Of a stretch of 64,000 nucleotides of DNA, positions 19,757 through 29,740 are shown in pieces. This stretch comes from Nodosilinea sp. P-1105 (lineage in GTDB: Bacteria > Cyanobacteriota > Cyanobacteriia > Phormidesmidales > Phormidesmidaceae). The DNA is taken from contig NZ_SMDQ01000002.1 in assembly GCF_012911975.1 (NCBI RefSeq), forward strand, positions 62,001 to 126,000. The letters are read 5' to 3'. The notes below the pieces were generated by a model. That model searched no databases, was not told the DNA's origin, and saw only the letters and a program-made list of their open reading frames with translations. The first letter of the stretch is position 1. Each line of letters opens with the position of its first letter. The translations under genes were made by a program, and so were the position numbers.

Positions 19757-20407
19757 ATGCCCCAATACCTCTACCTCCACGGCTTCGCCTCTGGCCCCCA
19801 GTCCAGCAAGGCTCAGGCATTTAAGCGACGCTTTCAGCAGCTCGGGATTCCCTTGCTCATCCCCGACCTCAACCAGGGAGACTTCTCTACCCTCACCCTC
19901 AGTCGGCAAATTCAGCAGGTGAGCGAGTTAGTACAGGCCAACCCAGAACCCACAGTGCTGATTGGCTCTAGCCTGGGCGGGCTAACCGCCGCCTGGGTCG
20001 CTCAACAGCCTCAGGTCCAGAGTTACCTTACTCAGCTGGTGCTGTTGGCGCCAGCGTTTCAGTTTTTGGACCAGTGGCTGGCGCGATTGGGGCCGCATCA
20101 GTTAGACACCTGGCAGACTGAGGGGACGATGCTGGTATACCACTATGCCTATCAGCAATCGTTGCCTTTGCACTACAGCTTTATCACCGATGCCCAAGGG
20201 TACGATGATCAGGCATTGACGGCAGAAATTCCCACCTTGATCCTGCACGGCATCAATGACCAGGTGATTGCTATCGAGGCCAGCCGTGCCTATGCCGCTA
20301 CCCGCCCCTGGGTGACGCTGGTGGCGTTGCCTAGCGATCATGCCTTGGGAGATGTAGAGCAGGCGCTATGGCAGCACACCCAACATTTTCTAGCCTGTTT
20401 CGGTTAA
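19757..20407 (+). CDS. YqiA/YcfP-like alpha/beta hydrolase
   Basis: YLYLHGFASGPQSSKAQAF, LIGSSLGGLTAA, LHGINDQVI. Confidence 0.85.
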   Translation: MPQYLYLHGFASGPQSSKAQAFKRRFQQLGIPLLIPDLNQGDFSTLTLSRQIQQVSELVQANPEPTVLIGSSLGGLTAAWVAQQPQVQSYLTQLVLLAPAFQFLDQWLARLGPHQLDTWQTEGTMLVYHYAYQQSLPLHYSFITDAQGYDDQALTAEIPTLILHGINDQVIAIEASRAYAATRPWVTLVALPSDHALGDVEQALWQHTQHFLACFG

Positions 20408-20682
20408 TCCTTACTCCAGAGGGTGGGCTAGCCCCACCTAGCGGGGGTGGTCAAACCAGCGATCGCACGGGCACCACCACATCTGTAAGAGACTGGACAG
20501 TAGGCTCATCCAGAGCGTTGCTTTAGGTTTTCAGACCCAGGCAGCACTGCCAAAAACCATCGCAACTGTCACTGATCAACAGCTGCGATGGCGAGGATAT
20601 ACCTTATCCGGTTTAAGGATGCTGCCCCCAGGTTACGGGATTAGCCTGGGGAAAACTGCTACCGCCGGACGAAGAGAGGGTC

Positions 20683-22365
20683 CTAGATGTCAACCTGGTT
20701 ACCGTTGATGCCCTGGAAGCTAAATTGCCCCACAGACTCCCGATAGGTACAGCGAATATCCCGCAGCATGCTGATGGCGAGACACTCACCCAGCAGGTTG
20801 CCGCCGGTCTTGATGCCAAAGCCAGGGCGGTTGGCCCCTGCATTCGACCCCGACGTGGTGCCATCAGTGCGCCAGTGCATACCCGCCCCATCCCGGAATA
20901 GGGTGACATTCGCAATCAGCTTATTCAACTCACCATGAATGGTTAGAGGTTCACCCCGGTAGTCAGCTAATACCTGACCGCCATCCACAGGCACCTTAGG
21001 ATTTGGGAACGGACCATCGGCAAAGTAAGCCTTAGCGATAGTCGCCGCCGCAGCCGCAAAGGCTGAGTGGCCGCCAGGGTAGGCGGGGTGAGTGGGCGAT
21101 CCTTCAGGGAAGCCCATGGGCAGCAACCAGGTACCTTCGCGATCGCCCCGGTTTTGGGCGATATTTTGCTGGCGATTGTGCTCATAGATGCGGTCTAGCA
21201 CCTGGGTACGACGCCAAACATCAGCCCCTTCGCCAAACAAATCATTGAACTTCTCGTCATGGCAGGGGTTGTCAGTCGTGCCGCCCAAAGCCCCCCGGCG
21301 GAATAATTCTAGCCGCTGGGCATAGACCTCGGGCCGCAAGCGACGATGGACACACCACTTTTGGAACCAGGCGTGCTTCAGGGCATAGACACCAGCTATA
21401 GCCGCTTGACTAGTGATGTCAGGACCACCCAAGCTACCAAAGGCATAAGCCGTCGTAATTCCCCGGTCATAGGGGGTGGCTTCGGACATCGCTGCACCTA
21501 AGCCAAGCAACATGATGGTAGACCACAGCCCAGCCTGGTGGGGAAAGTCGATGTGTACCCACTGCCCCCCGTCCCGCAATGTCGTGATATAGCGCAGCCC
21601 ATTGATGATATCTGTACCACTGGGGTCGATATCGCCATTATTGACTTGATTCCAGCTGTCTAAGTCAGTCATGTAGTCAAGTCCGGGGCGCGGATAACGC
21701 TGCTGCTGCCGAATGGGTTGATTCCCAAAGTTAAAATCTTGCAGCAAAAACTGAGATACATGGGGGCCGACCTCGCAGCCCGCATAGGGACCTCGAAACA
21801 GGGTTTGGGGGGTACAGACAAACCCAAACTGTTCGTCAAACCTTAGGGCATTCAGGTCATCGCAGGCGGCGCGAATCAAACCACTGTTGGCGTATTGGTC
21901 AAAGGGTACATCGCGGCAGAGGGCCATCCAATAGCGCTCGACCATATCGATCGCTGTATTGCGGCTGGCAAAGGCGGGAGCCGCAGCCATGCGAGACCCG
22001 TTAGAATCGTTACCAATCAGCTGGTGAGAGAAGGCATTGAGCGGGTTGGCCAGCCGTCGCACGCCGCCACCCATCTGCACTTGTTCAAGGGCATCTTGGG
22101 TACCAACTTGCAGAGCATCTAACAGTGATTGCAGCGAAGCAGGGTCAACGAAGCCGTTGGCATTGTGGGCCAAGGCCTTGGTGAATGACGCAAAACCTGG
22201 AAAGCCAATCTGGGCAAACCGCTTTTCATCGTCGTTGATGTCTGGCGCAGTCAGACTAAATTCACCAGAGGCCTGATCACGCTTTTGATCGCGCAGCGTG
22301 TTGGCCTCAGTGCGTCGCCCCTCATAGTCGCGCGTCGGTAAGCAGGGATTATTGTAGTCAACCAT
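20683..22365 (-). CDS. Vanadium-dependent haloperoxidase (PAP2 superfamily)
   Basis: PTHPAYPGGHSAFAAAAATI and N-terminal MVDYNNPCLPTRDYEGRRTEANTLRDQKRDQAS. Confidence 0.85.
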   Translation of the reverse strand: MVDYNNPCLPTRDYEGRRTEANTLRDQKRDQASGEFSLTAPDINDDEKRFAQIGFPGFASFTKALAHNANGFVDPASLQSLLDALQVGTQDALEQVQMGGGVRRLANPLNAFSHQLIGNDSNGSRMAAAPAFASRNTAIDMVERYWMALCRDVPFDQYANSGLIRAACDDLNALRFDEQFGFVCTPQTLFRGPYAGCEVGPHVSQFLLQDFNFGNQPIRQQQRYPRPGLDYMTDLDSWNQVNNGDIDPSGTDIINGLRYITTLRDGGQWVHIDFPHQAGLWSTIMLLGLGAAMSEATPYDRGITTAYAFGSLGGPDITSQAAIAGVYALKHAWFQKWCVHRRLRPEVYAQRLELFRRGALGGTTDNPCHDEKFNDLFGEGADVWRRTQVLDRIYEHNRQQNIAQNRGDREGTWLLPMGFPEGSPTHPAYPGGHSAFAAAAATIAKAYFADGPFPNPKVPVDGGQVLADYRGEPLTIHGELNKLIANVTLFRDGAGMHWRTDGTTSGSNAGANRPGFGIKTGGNLLGECLAISMLRDIRCTYRESVGQFSFQGINGNQVDI

Positions 22366-22931
22366 AGAATTGTTCCTCAATGAATGGGCTAGTGAATCGC
22401 CACCAGCAGGTTGAATCGCCTTAACCTCTGGATAGGTTGTCGGGAGTAACATGGCCGTTGGCCCTGCGGGAGCAAGTTGGCGGCGTAAAAACTTGAGTAT
22501 CGTCCTGTAATCCATAGGGCAAAGGGGGGGTAAATTAACCCAAATCCATGGCCAGACCTGGAGTTTTACCTGTGGGAACACTCCAGTTTCTGAGCTGGAC
22601 CTGATGTAGAACCCTGTGGCCAAGGTTCCTAAAGCTGCAAGGCACCCCTGATGTAACCGACCCACCCAAGACAGGGCTACTCACGTGAGCTGTGGAAGGA
22701 GGTTGCCGTTGCCATGTACCTAAGCCATACACCTACGGTAGAGGGGGCTAACCGCAAATCACAGTACCCGCGCGGGTACTATTACGCTTACGTTGCAGCT
22801 CCGCTGTCCCCAACCTCTCGCATCGCCATCTCCACAGGCTGGTCCGCTTTTAATAGCCCTAGATGGCTAACCTGTTTCAAGAACTGCAACCCCTGTGCCA
22901 CAATTGGCCCAATCCTTTACCGTAAAGACAG

Positions 22932-23540
22932 GTGGTAACGGTGGAGTCGTCTACTCGTCGGCAACCTGGTGCCCAACCCAGGGATCCTAATCTGTCGGGG
23001 GTATCCCCAACCCCCCAACAGCTGCACAACATCAAGGCTCACCTTGACCTGGTGTTGTTGGCCCTAGAAGCCCTGACCGGCCTAGGGTCGGAAGCGATGC
23101 TGGCGGCGGCTGAGAGCTTGCAGTTGTCTGAGCTGCTCAGCGATCGCGTTAATCTCTGGCGGCTGCGCCAGGCCAGCCCCCTACGCAAAGGCCAGGGTCG
23201 CAAAAAGCTGGATGTGGACGAGGCCCGGGCCTTGGTATTGGTTAGCTGTCATCTGGCGGCCCAGCACCGAGATACTATTCGCCAGGCGGTAGGACGGCTG
23301 GAGCAGGCCTTAGAGCAGGGGCACCCCCCCCATCGAGCGGCGATCTTAGGTAACTACCTAGATGCCTTTACGAATGCCTACCAAGAGCGGATGGAGGGGG
23401 ATCAGAGCTCGACCCCCGATCAGTTAGGGCCGCTGGCCTTGAAACTACTCGTGGATCTGCTGTTTTGTAGCGGTCAGGGGGGTAGCCGCAAGCTGTGGGG
23501 GACCCTATTGGATCGCTCTATGCTAGAGCAGCAGGGATGA
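22932..23540 (+). CDS. DUF3038 domain-containing protein
   Basis: Cyanobacteria-specific family, paired with a DUF4335 gene. Confidence 0.75.
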   Translation: MVTVESSTRRQPGAQPRDPNLSGVSPTPQQLHNIKAHLDLVLLALEALTGLGSEAMLAAAESLQLSELLSDRVNLWRLRQASPLRKGQGRKKLDVDEARALVLVSCHLAAQHRDTIRQAVGRLEQALEQGHPPHRAAILGNYLDAFTNAYQERMEGDQSSTPDQLGPLALKLLVDLLFCSGQGGSRKLWGTLLDRSMLEQQG

Positions 23541-23604
23541 CGAAACAGGGATGACAAAACACGATTCAAACCTAAGAGCAGGGATGATCACAGGGTAAGA
23601 CTTT

Positions 23605-24900
23605 ATGGCCGCGATCGCATCGCTTACAACCTATAGCTATCAGGCGGGTACCTGCACCCTACGGCTAACCGGGCAACAGTCGCCCCTGAGTCAGGTGTCA
23701 GACCGGCCAGTACTGGCGCGATCGCGGTTTGATCTACAACTCTACGCCCCAGTCCTGGCAGCGGCAACAACTCCGGAGGACACAACCTCTGCCGCCCCTA
23801 GCCCGACAGCCCAGGCGCAACTCACAGGGCGCGCCCCCCAGTTGTCGGCGTTGGCCCATTTGGTACATCGCTATGTGTCGGTCTACCTTCAGGGAAATGA
23901 CCTGAGTTTGACGCCAGAGACAGCCCTAGAGGAAGGGGACTATACCTTACAACCCGTAGGACTGATCCGCCACCAGTTAACGGTGGCCCCAGCCAATGGA
24001 GACTCTCCGCTAACAGTCACCCTCTCGCTGTTGCAACTGGCGGATCTGGCGGATGTGCTGGAACAGGCCACTGGCGCTGTGCAAGTACTAATCGAGGCTG
24101 ACTTGCCCAAGAGCAACCCCAGAGGCCGCCCCCGCCTGCCCTTGTGGATTGGTTCGGCAGCAGCGGTGTTAGTGGCGGCCGTACTGGGCGGTCAGTGGTT
24201 GACATCGACCCCCAGCCCCGTGGTCTTTTCCCCATCCCCAGACTCGATTGCCGAGCCCGACCTGGAAACGGCCCAAGAGCGCGCCCAACAAGAGCGCGCC
24301 ATTGACGAGCCGACTGATGACGATCAAGTGGCTGCCCTAGAAGACGATGCCCCGGCTGATCCGGCTGAAACACTCCCCGAACCTGCTCGGGACCCGTTGG
24401 CGCTGGATCGACCAGCCCCCCCCTCCCCTGGCACCCGAGCCGACCAGCCCACCGAGGGTCGCCAGCCGAGTCCTCAGCCCGCCACCCCAGAGGCCCAGTC
24501 CAGCCCCAGCAATGATGTCTCTAGGGCGCAGCGATCGCGGCCCTTGAGCCTAGAGGAGCCCCCCGAAGCCGACCAGGCCGATCCAGACAGGGCACCCATG
24601 GCCGCAGCTCGGACCCCCCTGGTGCCGGGGTCAGAACCGTGGCGAGACGCCCTAGCCCAGCTCCTAGGTCAGCAGTGGCCTGCTACCCCCGATCTTCCTG
24701 CCCCCCTACGCTATCGGCTCACCCTTGACGCTGAAGGCACCATCGTCGAACGGCGACCCATGACCGCCGTATCAACCCTGTACCAGAACTCCCCTGACCT
24801 GCCTGAAGTGGGTACCGTCCTAGCCGAGGTAGCACCGGGGGAGACAATCACGGTCGAAGCTCGCTTTTTACCCTCTGGGGATGTAGAAATTCTGCTTTAA
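23605..24900 (+). CDS. DUF4335 domain-containing protein
   Basis: N-terminal SLTTYSYQAGTCTLRLTGQQSPLS; single TM and Pro-rich region. Confidence 0.75.
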   Translation: MAAIASLTTYSYQAGTCTLRLTGQQSPLSQVSDRPVLARSRFDLQLYAPVLAAATTPEDTTSAAPSPTAQAQLTGRAPQLSALAHLVHRYVSVYLQGNDLSLTPETALEEGDYTLQPVGLIRHQLTVAPANGDSPLTVTLSLLQLADLADVLEQATGAVQVLIEADLPKSNPRGRPRLPLWIGSAAAVLVAAVLGGQWLTSTPSPVVFSPSPDSIAEPDLETAQERAQQERAIDEPTDDDQVAALEDDAPADPAETLPEPARDPLALDRPAPPSPGTRADQPTEGRQPSPQPATPEAQSSPSNDVSRAQRSRPLSLEEPPEADQADPDRAPMAAARTPLVPGSEPWRDALAQLLGQQWPATPDLPAPLRYRLTLDAEGTIVERRPMTAVSTLYQNSPDLPEVGTVLAEVAPGETITVEARFLPSGDVEILL

Positions 24901-24908
24901 GGGGGGGG

Positions 24909-25385
24909 TTAAGTATGACCTGACTTGCCCTTATTTTTAGCCTTGCGCATCCGTAGGGTCGACATAGCCTTATCGACCGGGAAACCCGCCACTGGAATCA
25001 CCTGGTGCTTACGATCGGCTTCTAGTTGTTTAAGCTCTGTGTAATCCACCCAGTGGATGCAGTCGACAGGGCAGGTATCGATCGCTTCTTGAATCAGCTC
25101 TTCGGAGTCACCATCTTGGCGATACACCCGCGATCGCCCATAGTCTGGCTCGATATAAAAGGTATTGCGGGCCACATGGGCGCAGTGCTTACAGCCAATA
25201 CAGGTAAGCTCATCAACGTAGACCCCTGTTTGCCGTAATTGTCCTCCTAGTTCGGGTTCATAGCCAGTACGGTTGTCGGCCTGGCGCAGATGCCCCCCCA
25301 GTTCCGGCTCCAGGCCCGTTGGTGGCTTCGGCGTATCTGGATTAGTCACGTCTGGATTGGTCACGTCTGGATCAAATTCAAGCAT
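24909..25385 (-). CDS. Ferredoxin ([4Fe-4S], cyanobacterial type)
   Basis: CIGCKHC...CPVDCIHWV. Confidence 0.9.
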   Translation of the reverse strand: MLEFDPDVTNPDVTNPDTPKPPTGLEPELGGHLRQADNRTGYEPELGGQLRQTGVYVDELTCIGCKHCAHVARNTFYIEPDYGRSRVYRQDGDSEELIQEAIDTCPVDCIHWVDYTELKQLEADRKHQVIPVAGFPVDKAMSTLRMRKAKNKGKSGHT

Positions 25386-25466
25386 TGATCACAAGGTCCT
25401 AACAACATCTCCTAAAAACGGCAAAAGGGGCCAATAGCCCCTCTTAGCCATCAGTCTGGTCGCTCA

Positions 25467-25859
25467 TTAGCCATTCCAGCGCTGGACCACCAACCGCACA
25501 GAGCCATCAGCTTTCACCTGCTCTTCGGCCAGTTGAAACCCTTGCTTGGTTGCTTCGCTAAGCACAGTGGTATAGGCGTAGCGCTGAGTTACTTGATTTA
25601 AAAAGCCCTGAACCGTAAGGGGCTGCTGCCAATATTGCAGGTCAGTTACCAGCTCATAGTCACTCGTTTCAGGATTACGACGAAACCCGATGTCGTAACC
25701 GTTATCTTGGGTAATGACCACATCAGCCGTTTCAGTTTGCCCCTGATACCCCTTAACATCACAAGGCCCTGATTTCCAGGGGGTACCTAAATCGGTCAAT
25801 GCCGCCTTGAGAGACTCTAGGTTGCGGATTTTGGTTTTGATTTGGCTAAAGTGTGACAT
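25467..25859 (-). CDS. ycf35: DUF1257 domain-containing protein (Ycf35)
   Basis: MSHFSQIKTKIRNLESLKAALTDLG. Confidence 0.88.
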   Translation of the reverse strand: MSHFSQIKTKIRNLESLKAALTDLGTPWKSGPCDVKGYQGQTETADVVITQDNGYDIGFRRNPETSDYELVTDLQYWQQPLTVQGFLNQVTQRYAYTTVLSEATKQGFQLAEEQVKADGSVRLVVQRWNG

Positions 25860-25917
25860 CGTTTCTTAGGTAACTCTAGATACTAAAGGACTCAGAACTA
25901 AAGGGACTCAGGGTAAA

Positions 25918-26133
25918 TCACCACTGGCTATAGGAGACTTGAGAGGATGCTTTTTCGCCGATTGTCTGCTGATTAGGCTGGTTGTAATAGTCAGAGGTGG
26001 TCTGCTGAGACACAACAACACCGAGTTGAGCCTCAATAGCCGCCGTAACCTCAGCACAGGATGCCCCCACGATGCCAGTCACCGCCTCCTTGACGCGACC
26101 ATCGGGGTAGATGATGAACTCTAACGTTTCCAT
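25918..26133 (-). CDS. DUF2997 domain-containing protein
   Basis: METLEFIIYPDGRVKEAVTGIVGASC; conserved neighbourhood with ycf35 and ferredoxin. Confidence 0.8.
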   Translation of the reverse strand: METLEFIIYPDGRVKEAVTGIVGASCAEVTAAIEAQLGVVVSQQTTSDYYNQPNQQTIGEKASSQVSYSQW

Positions 26134-26530
26134 AGATAAATTAGCCAGGTTAGTTAGCCTTTTACCCTGCCATGAACTTGCAGGTTTAACAAAAATGGCC
26201 TGTGGCAACAGCCCACAATACAGCCTTGGTTTAGATCCTAACGATCGTTGGGCAAATAACCCACAATGTTTCATTACGAAAGTCAATACGCTGTATTGAT
26301 TCGGCGAGCAAAGCCTGTATTAGATGTAGTGTCGCGTAACTTTCAGAGAGCGTCAAGGCAACTTTTGTTACATATTGTCGAGATATTCACCCCTGCTTTG
26401 CCCTGAACTACCATTTCATCGGCATTCTACAACGGTCGATAATTAAGAAACGTAAAGCAACGATTAAGGAACCTTTCCCATGCCAGAACCCATTTACGAC
26501 CTACTGCTGCGGGGTGGCCGGGTCGTTGTC

Positions 26531-26576
26531 GGTGGTGCGAACACCTGCGGACAGCGCCAAGATTTTCGAGTTCTGT
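26531..26576. repeat. 46-bp dispersed repeat, copy A
   Basis: GGTGGTGCGAACACCTGCGGACAGCGCCAAGATTTTCGAGTTCTGT; near copy at 49755-49800. Confidence 0.85.
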
Positions 26577-26715
26577 TTGGAGAAGACGAGTGGGTGTTTT
26601 CCGAGTTATAGCGGCGTTCGGGGGCGTTGGCTGAGGTCAGAACCCCTCGGCGGTGCTTGATCAGCAAAATATTGAGCTTATCTATAATGAGGAGTCCGTC
26701 CATCACGGTTGTTCC

Positions 26716-27585
26716 ATGGTTTGGATTGTTGCCACCTTTTACAAATTTGTCCCCCTCAGTCAGCCGGGGACACTGCGGATTGAGCTGCTGGAAACATGCC
26801 TGGGCTGGGGATTGCGGGGGACGATCTTGCTGGCCAGCGAGGGACTGAACGGCACCGTGGCGGGCGATCGCAACCACATCGACCAACTCCTGACCTGGCT
26901 GCACGGTCATCCTGAAGTTGGCTACTTTCCCCACCAAGAATCGGCCACCAACGAGGCACCGTTTGAACGGATGAAGGTGAAGCTGAAGCGGGAAATTGTC
27001 ACCTTGGGGCGACCGGAGGTCAGCCCAGCGCAGCAGCCGGTGGGCACCTATGTCGATCCCCACACCTGGAACCAGGTGATTAACGACCCTGAAGTGATGG
27101 TGATCGACACCCGTAACGACTTTGAAGTGCAACTCGGCACCTTCCAGGGGGCAATCAATCCCCAGACCCAATCATTCCGGCAACTGCCCGACTACGTGGC
27201 CACCCACCTGGACCCGGCGCAACACAAAAAAGTCGCCATGTTTTGCACTGGCGGCATTCGCTGCGAAAAGGCCACCGCCTACCTGCGATCGCAGGGCTTC
27301 GAGCAGGTTTACCATCTGCAAGGGGGCATTTTGAATTACCTAAAGACGGTGCCTGAAGCCGAAAGCTTGTGGCAAGGGGACTGCTTTGTGTTTGACGATC
27401 GCGTCACCGTCGACCATCAGCTCGCCCCAGGCCAGTACCAGCTCTGTCTGGGCTGTGGCCATCCCGTTAGCCCCCAGGAGCAAACCTCCCCCACCTATGA
27501 ACCGGGCATTAGCTGCCCCCATTGTTATGCAGATCTAACTCCTGAACGGCGCGATCGTCTAGCCCAACGACGGCGTCACCGCTAG
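26716..27585 (+). CDS. trhO: tRNA uridine(34) hydroxylase, rhodanese-related
   Basis: VIDTRNDFEVQLGTFQGAINP; MFCTGGIRCEKATAYLRSQGF. Confidence 0.92.
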   Translation: MVWIVATFYKFVPLSQPGTLRIELLETCLGWGLRGTILLASEGLNGTVAGDRNHIDQLLTWLHGHPEVGYFPHQESATNEAPFERMKVKLKREIVTLGRPEVSPAQQPVGTYVDPHTWNQVINDPEVMVIDTRNDFEVQLGTFQGAINPQTQSFRQLPDYVATHLDPAQHKKVAMFCTGGIRCEKATAYLRSQGFEQVYHLQGGILNYLKTVPEAESLWQGDCFVFDDRVTVDHQLAPGQYQLCLGCGHPVSPQEQTSPTYEPGISCPHCYADLTPERRDRLAQRRRHR

Positions 27586-27704
27586 TGACCTAAAACTCCA
27601 TCTGGCTCCCTACCTGGGATAGAGACAAGAGCGGGGGACCGTCGGTACCCTAGACTCCATCCAGTATTGTGGATGCTGGTTTTTTCAAAAAGTAGTGTGT
27701 CGCC

Positions 27705-29045
27705 GTGGAAGACAATGTGATGCCCAGCCCGTTAGACAGCCAGGATGCAGACCAAAAACCTCCCTCTGTGCATTGGTGGTGGTGGCTAGCTGGGGGGGTG
27801 GGAGTCTTGCTGATTGCCCTATTCGGCTATGTCTACGCTAAGGGCATTTTTCGCACAGCGCCAGACTATAGCATTGCCAATGTTCCTGGCTTAGAGGATC
27901 CGCAGTTTCATCTCAGCCTGGTGGGGTTGACCAATGCCGTGGCCACCACCGGGTACATGACCGGCTTTTGGGACAATGTGGACGATATTTATGCGGCCCG
28001 CAAAGCCGCCATGGCCCAGGCGGAGCGCCTGATTCAATACGAAACCTACTTTATGACCCCAGGGCGTCGGGCCGATGACTTTGCTGATGTGGTAGTGGAA
28101 CGGGCTCTGGCTGGGGTGACGGTGCAGCTGTTGTTTGACCATCAGGGCACTGAGGCCATGCCCGCAGAGTACTGGCAGCGGCTGAGAAATATGGGGGTGC
28201 AGGTGGAGTTTTTTCGCCAGCCGGATTGGCGGGCACCGCTGGAATACAACTCGCGATCGCACCGCAAACTCTTAATTATTGATGGTCAGCAGGTGCTGAT
28301 TGGCGGAGCTGGCATCTCTGACTACTGGGATGGGGTCGAGTTCGACCACGACACCGCCCCCTGGCTCGACTTTGAAGTGGCCTACGAAGGGGAAATTGTG
28401 CGCCTGCTCCAGGGTAAGTTTCTACAGAACTGGGCCTATGCCGGGGGCGACATCAACCTCGATCGAGAGGTCAGCACCGGCCCGGACGAAGCGGTCGTTC
28501 CCTTATACATCACGGATGACACCTCAACGTTGAATGAATCGTCCATCCGCATGTTGGTGCAGCTAAGTGCATTAGCGGCCCAGCAGCGACTCTGGGTTGG
28601 TAGCCCCTATTTCGTCCCTGATCGCAACACTGCCCAGGCGCTAATTGACGCCCAAGGTAGTGGAGTTGATGTGCGCGTGTTGACCATGGGCGATGCCACT
28701 GACAAACGATTTGTCCACCTCGCCTCCCGAGAGCTCTACGGCGACCTGTTACAGGCCGGCATCGAGGTTTGTGAATATCAGCCCAGTATGATGCACGCCA
28801 AATTCATCCTGGTGGATGCGGATTGGGTCAGCACTGGCAGCGCCAATTTTGACCCCCGCAGCTATTTCCACAACGACGAACTCAACATCTCCGGCCCCTA
28901 CCCACAACTGTCTGACGCCGTGGAGCAATTCTTTCTCAACGCCATGGACAACAGCCGCTGCCTTTCCTACCCAGAGTGGCAAAATCGACCATGGACCGAA
29001 AAACTGACCGGGCAAGTCGCTCTGATCTTCAAAAATCTGCTATAG
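27705..29045 (+). CDS. Phospholipase D-like / cardiolipin synthase family protein
   Basis: SHRKLLIIDGQQVLIGGAGI and MHAKFILVDADWVSTGSANFD HKD motifs. Confidence 0.9.
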   Translation: MEDNVMPSPLDSQDADQKPPSVHWWWWLAGGVGVLLIALFGYVYAKGIFRTAPDYSIANVPGLEDPQFHLSLVGLTNAVATTGYMTGFWDNVDDIYAARKAAMAQAERLIQYETYFMTPGRRADDFADVVVERALAGVTVQLLFDHQGTEAMPAEYWQRLRNMGVQVEFFRQPDWRAPLEYNSRSHRKLLIIDGQQVLIGGAGISDYWDGVEFDHDTAPWLDFEVAYEGEIVRLLQGKFLQNWAYAGGDINLDREVSTGPDEAVVPLYITDDTSTLNESSIRMLVQLSALAAQQRLWVGSPYFVPDRNTAQALIDAQGSGVDVRVLTMGDATDKRFVHLASRELYGDLLQAGIEVCEYQPSMMHAKFILVDADWVSTGSANFDPRSYFHNDELNISGPYPQLSDAVEQFFLNAMDNSRCLSYPEWQNRPWTEKLTGQVALIFKNLL

Positions 29046-29095
29046 CCCAGAACTTAGGGATCTGCGGGTTAATAGTCTACCCAGTGGCCAGGTTT

Positions 29096-29138
29096 CGACT
29101 TCGCTCAACCTTCAGCGATCGAGGGCTGAGCGAAGTCG
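29096..29138. repeat. Inverted repeat, dispersed TTCGACTTCGCTCA family
   Basis: CGACTTCGCTCA / TGAGCGAAGTCG 12-bp arms. Confidence 0.7.
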
Positions 29139-29466
29139 TTCATGTCATGGCTCCCCTGGGGAGCAAGCCCGATCTGCGGGTAGTTTATTGTCCTCACGTC
29201 CCTTACCATCATTTCACCCCAAGCATCCCCGTTGAGATCGTTGCCTCGACAGGGATGCATTTAGGGCCTCACCCATTGATAACGTCCCCATGCCTGTGCC
29301 GCGATCGCGGAGCAAGATCAGAGGTCTAAGGCGAGGCTCCCCCCTTGAATAGTCGCCTGCTGGTGCTTTTTTGCAGACATCTTCCTCAGGCACTGAGGCG
29401 GGAATGCCTTCGGTTAACGCATTCGAGGAATTTTCGCAAACTTTGTTGCACGTTTGTAACAAAACT

Positions 29467-29484
29467 GTTACATTGATTTACATA
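29467..29484 (+). promoter_or_regulatory. HLR1 (RpaB-binding) motif
   Basis: GTTACATT-GA-TTTACATA matches (G/T)TTACA(T/A)(T/A)NN(G/T)TTACA(T/A)(T/A). Confidence 0.75.
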
Positions 29485-29512
29485 AAGCAACAAACGCCCT
29501 GGAGGGACCCAA

Positions 29513-29683
29513 ATGTACACCACCCAACTCGACAACGGTATTCTCAACAACTACGCCGTAGAGCCCACTGTTTATCTAGCGGAGTATCCTTCCCAATGGC
29601 AGCAGCAGCGCTACGCGTTACAGGGTGCTGTGGCCACTCTTTTCGTCACTGGTTTAGTGCTGGTCGCCCTGGCTGTTAGCTAA
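29513..29683 (+). CDS. Ssl1498 family light-harvesting-like protein
   Basis: 56-aa ORF MYTTQLDNGILNNYAVEPTVYLAEYPSQWQQQRYALQGAVATLFVTGLVLVALAVS; missing from the supplied ORF track (probably a length cutoff). Confidence 0.88.
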   Translation: MYTTQLDNGILNNYAVEPTVYLAEYPSQWQQQRYALQGAVATLFVTGLVLVALAVS

Positions 29684-29740
29684 ATCAGGGCTAGGGAGAC
29701 TAATTAAGTTTTAGATGTCTTTGTAAAGGAATCAGTGGTT

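Noticed and set aside
24017-24373. Antisense ORF inside the DUF4335 gene
   Set aside because: Shadow ORF in GC-rich coding sequence; many similar ones in the track (e.g. 46585..46992, 47359..47829, 31071..32000) were dropped for the same reason.
26531-26576. 5' end of a group II intron (GTGCG start)
   Set aside because: The second copy reads GTGCA, and no intron domains or reverse transcriptase follow.
26494-27171. 225-aa minus-strand ORF
   Set aside because: Overlaps trhO antisense; composition typical of a shadow ORF.
29371-29679. 102-aa ORF over the ssl1498-like gene
   Set aside because: Different frame; the 56-aa ORF with family-typical sequence and RBS (GGAGGG) explains the region.
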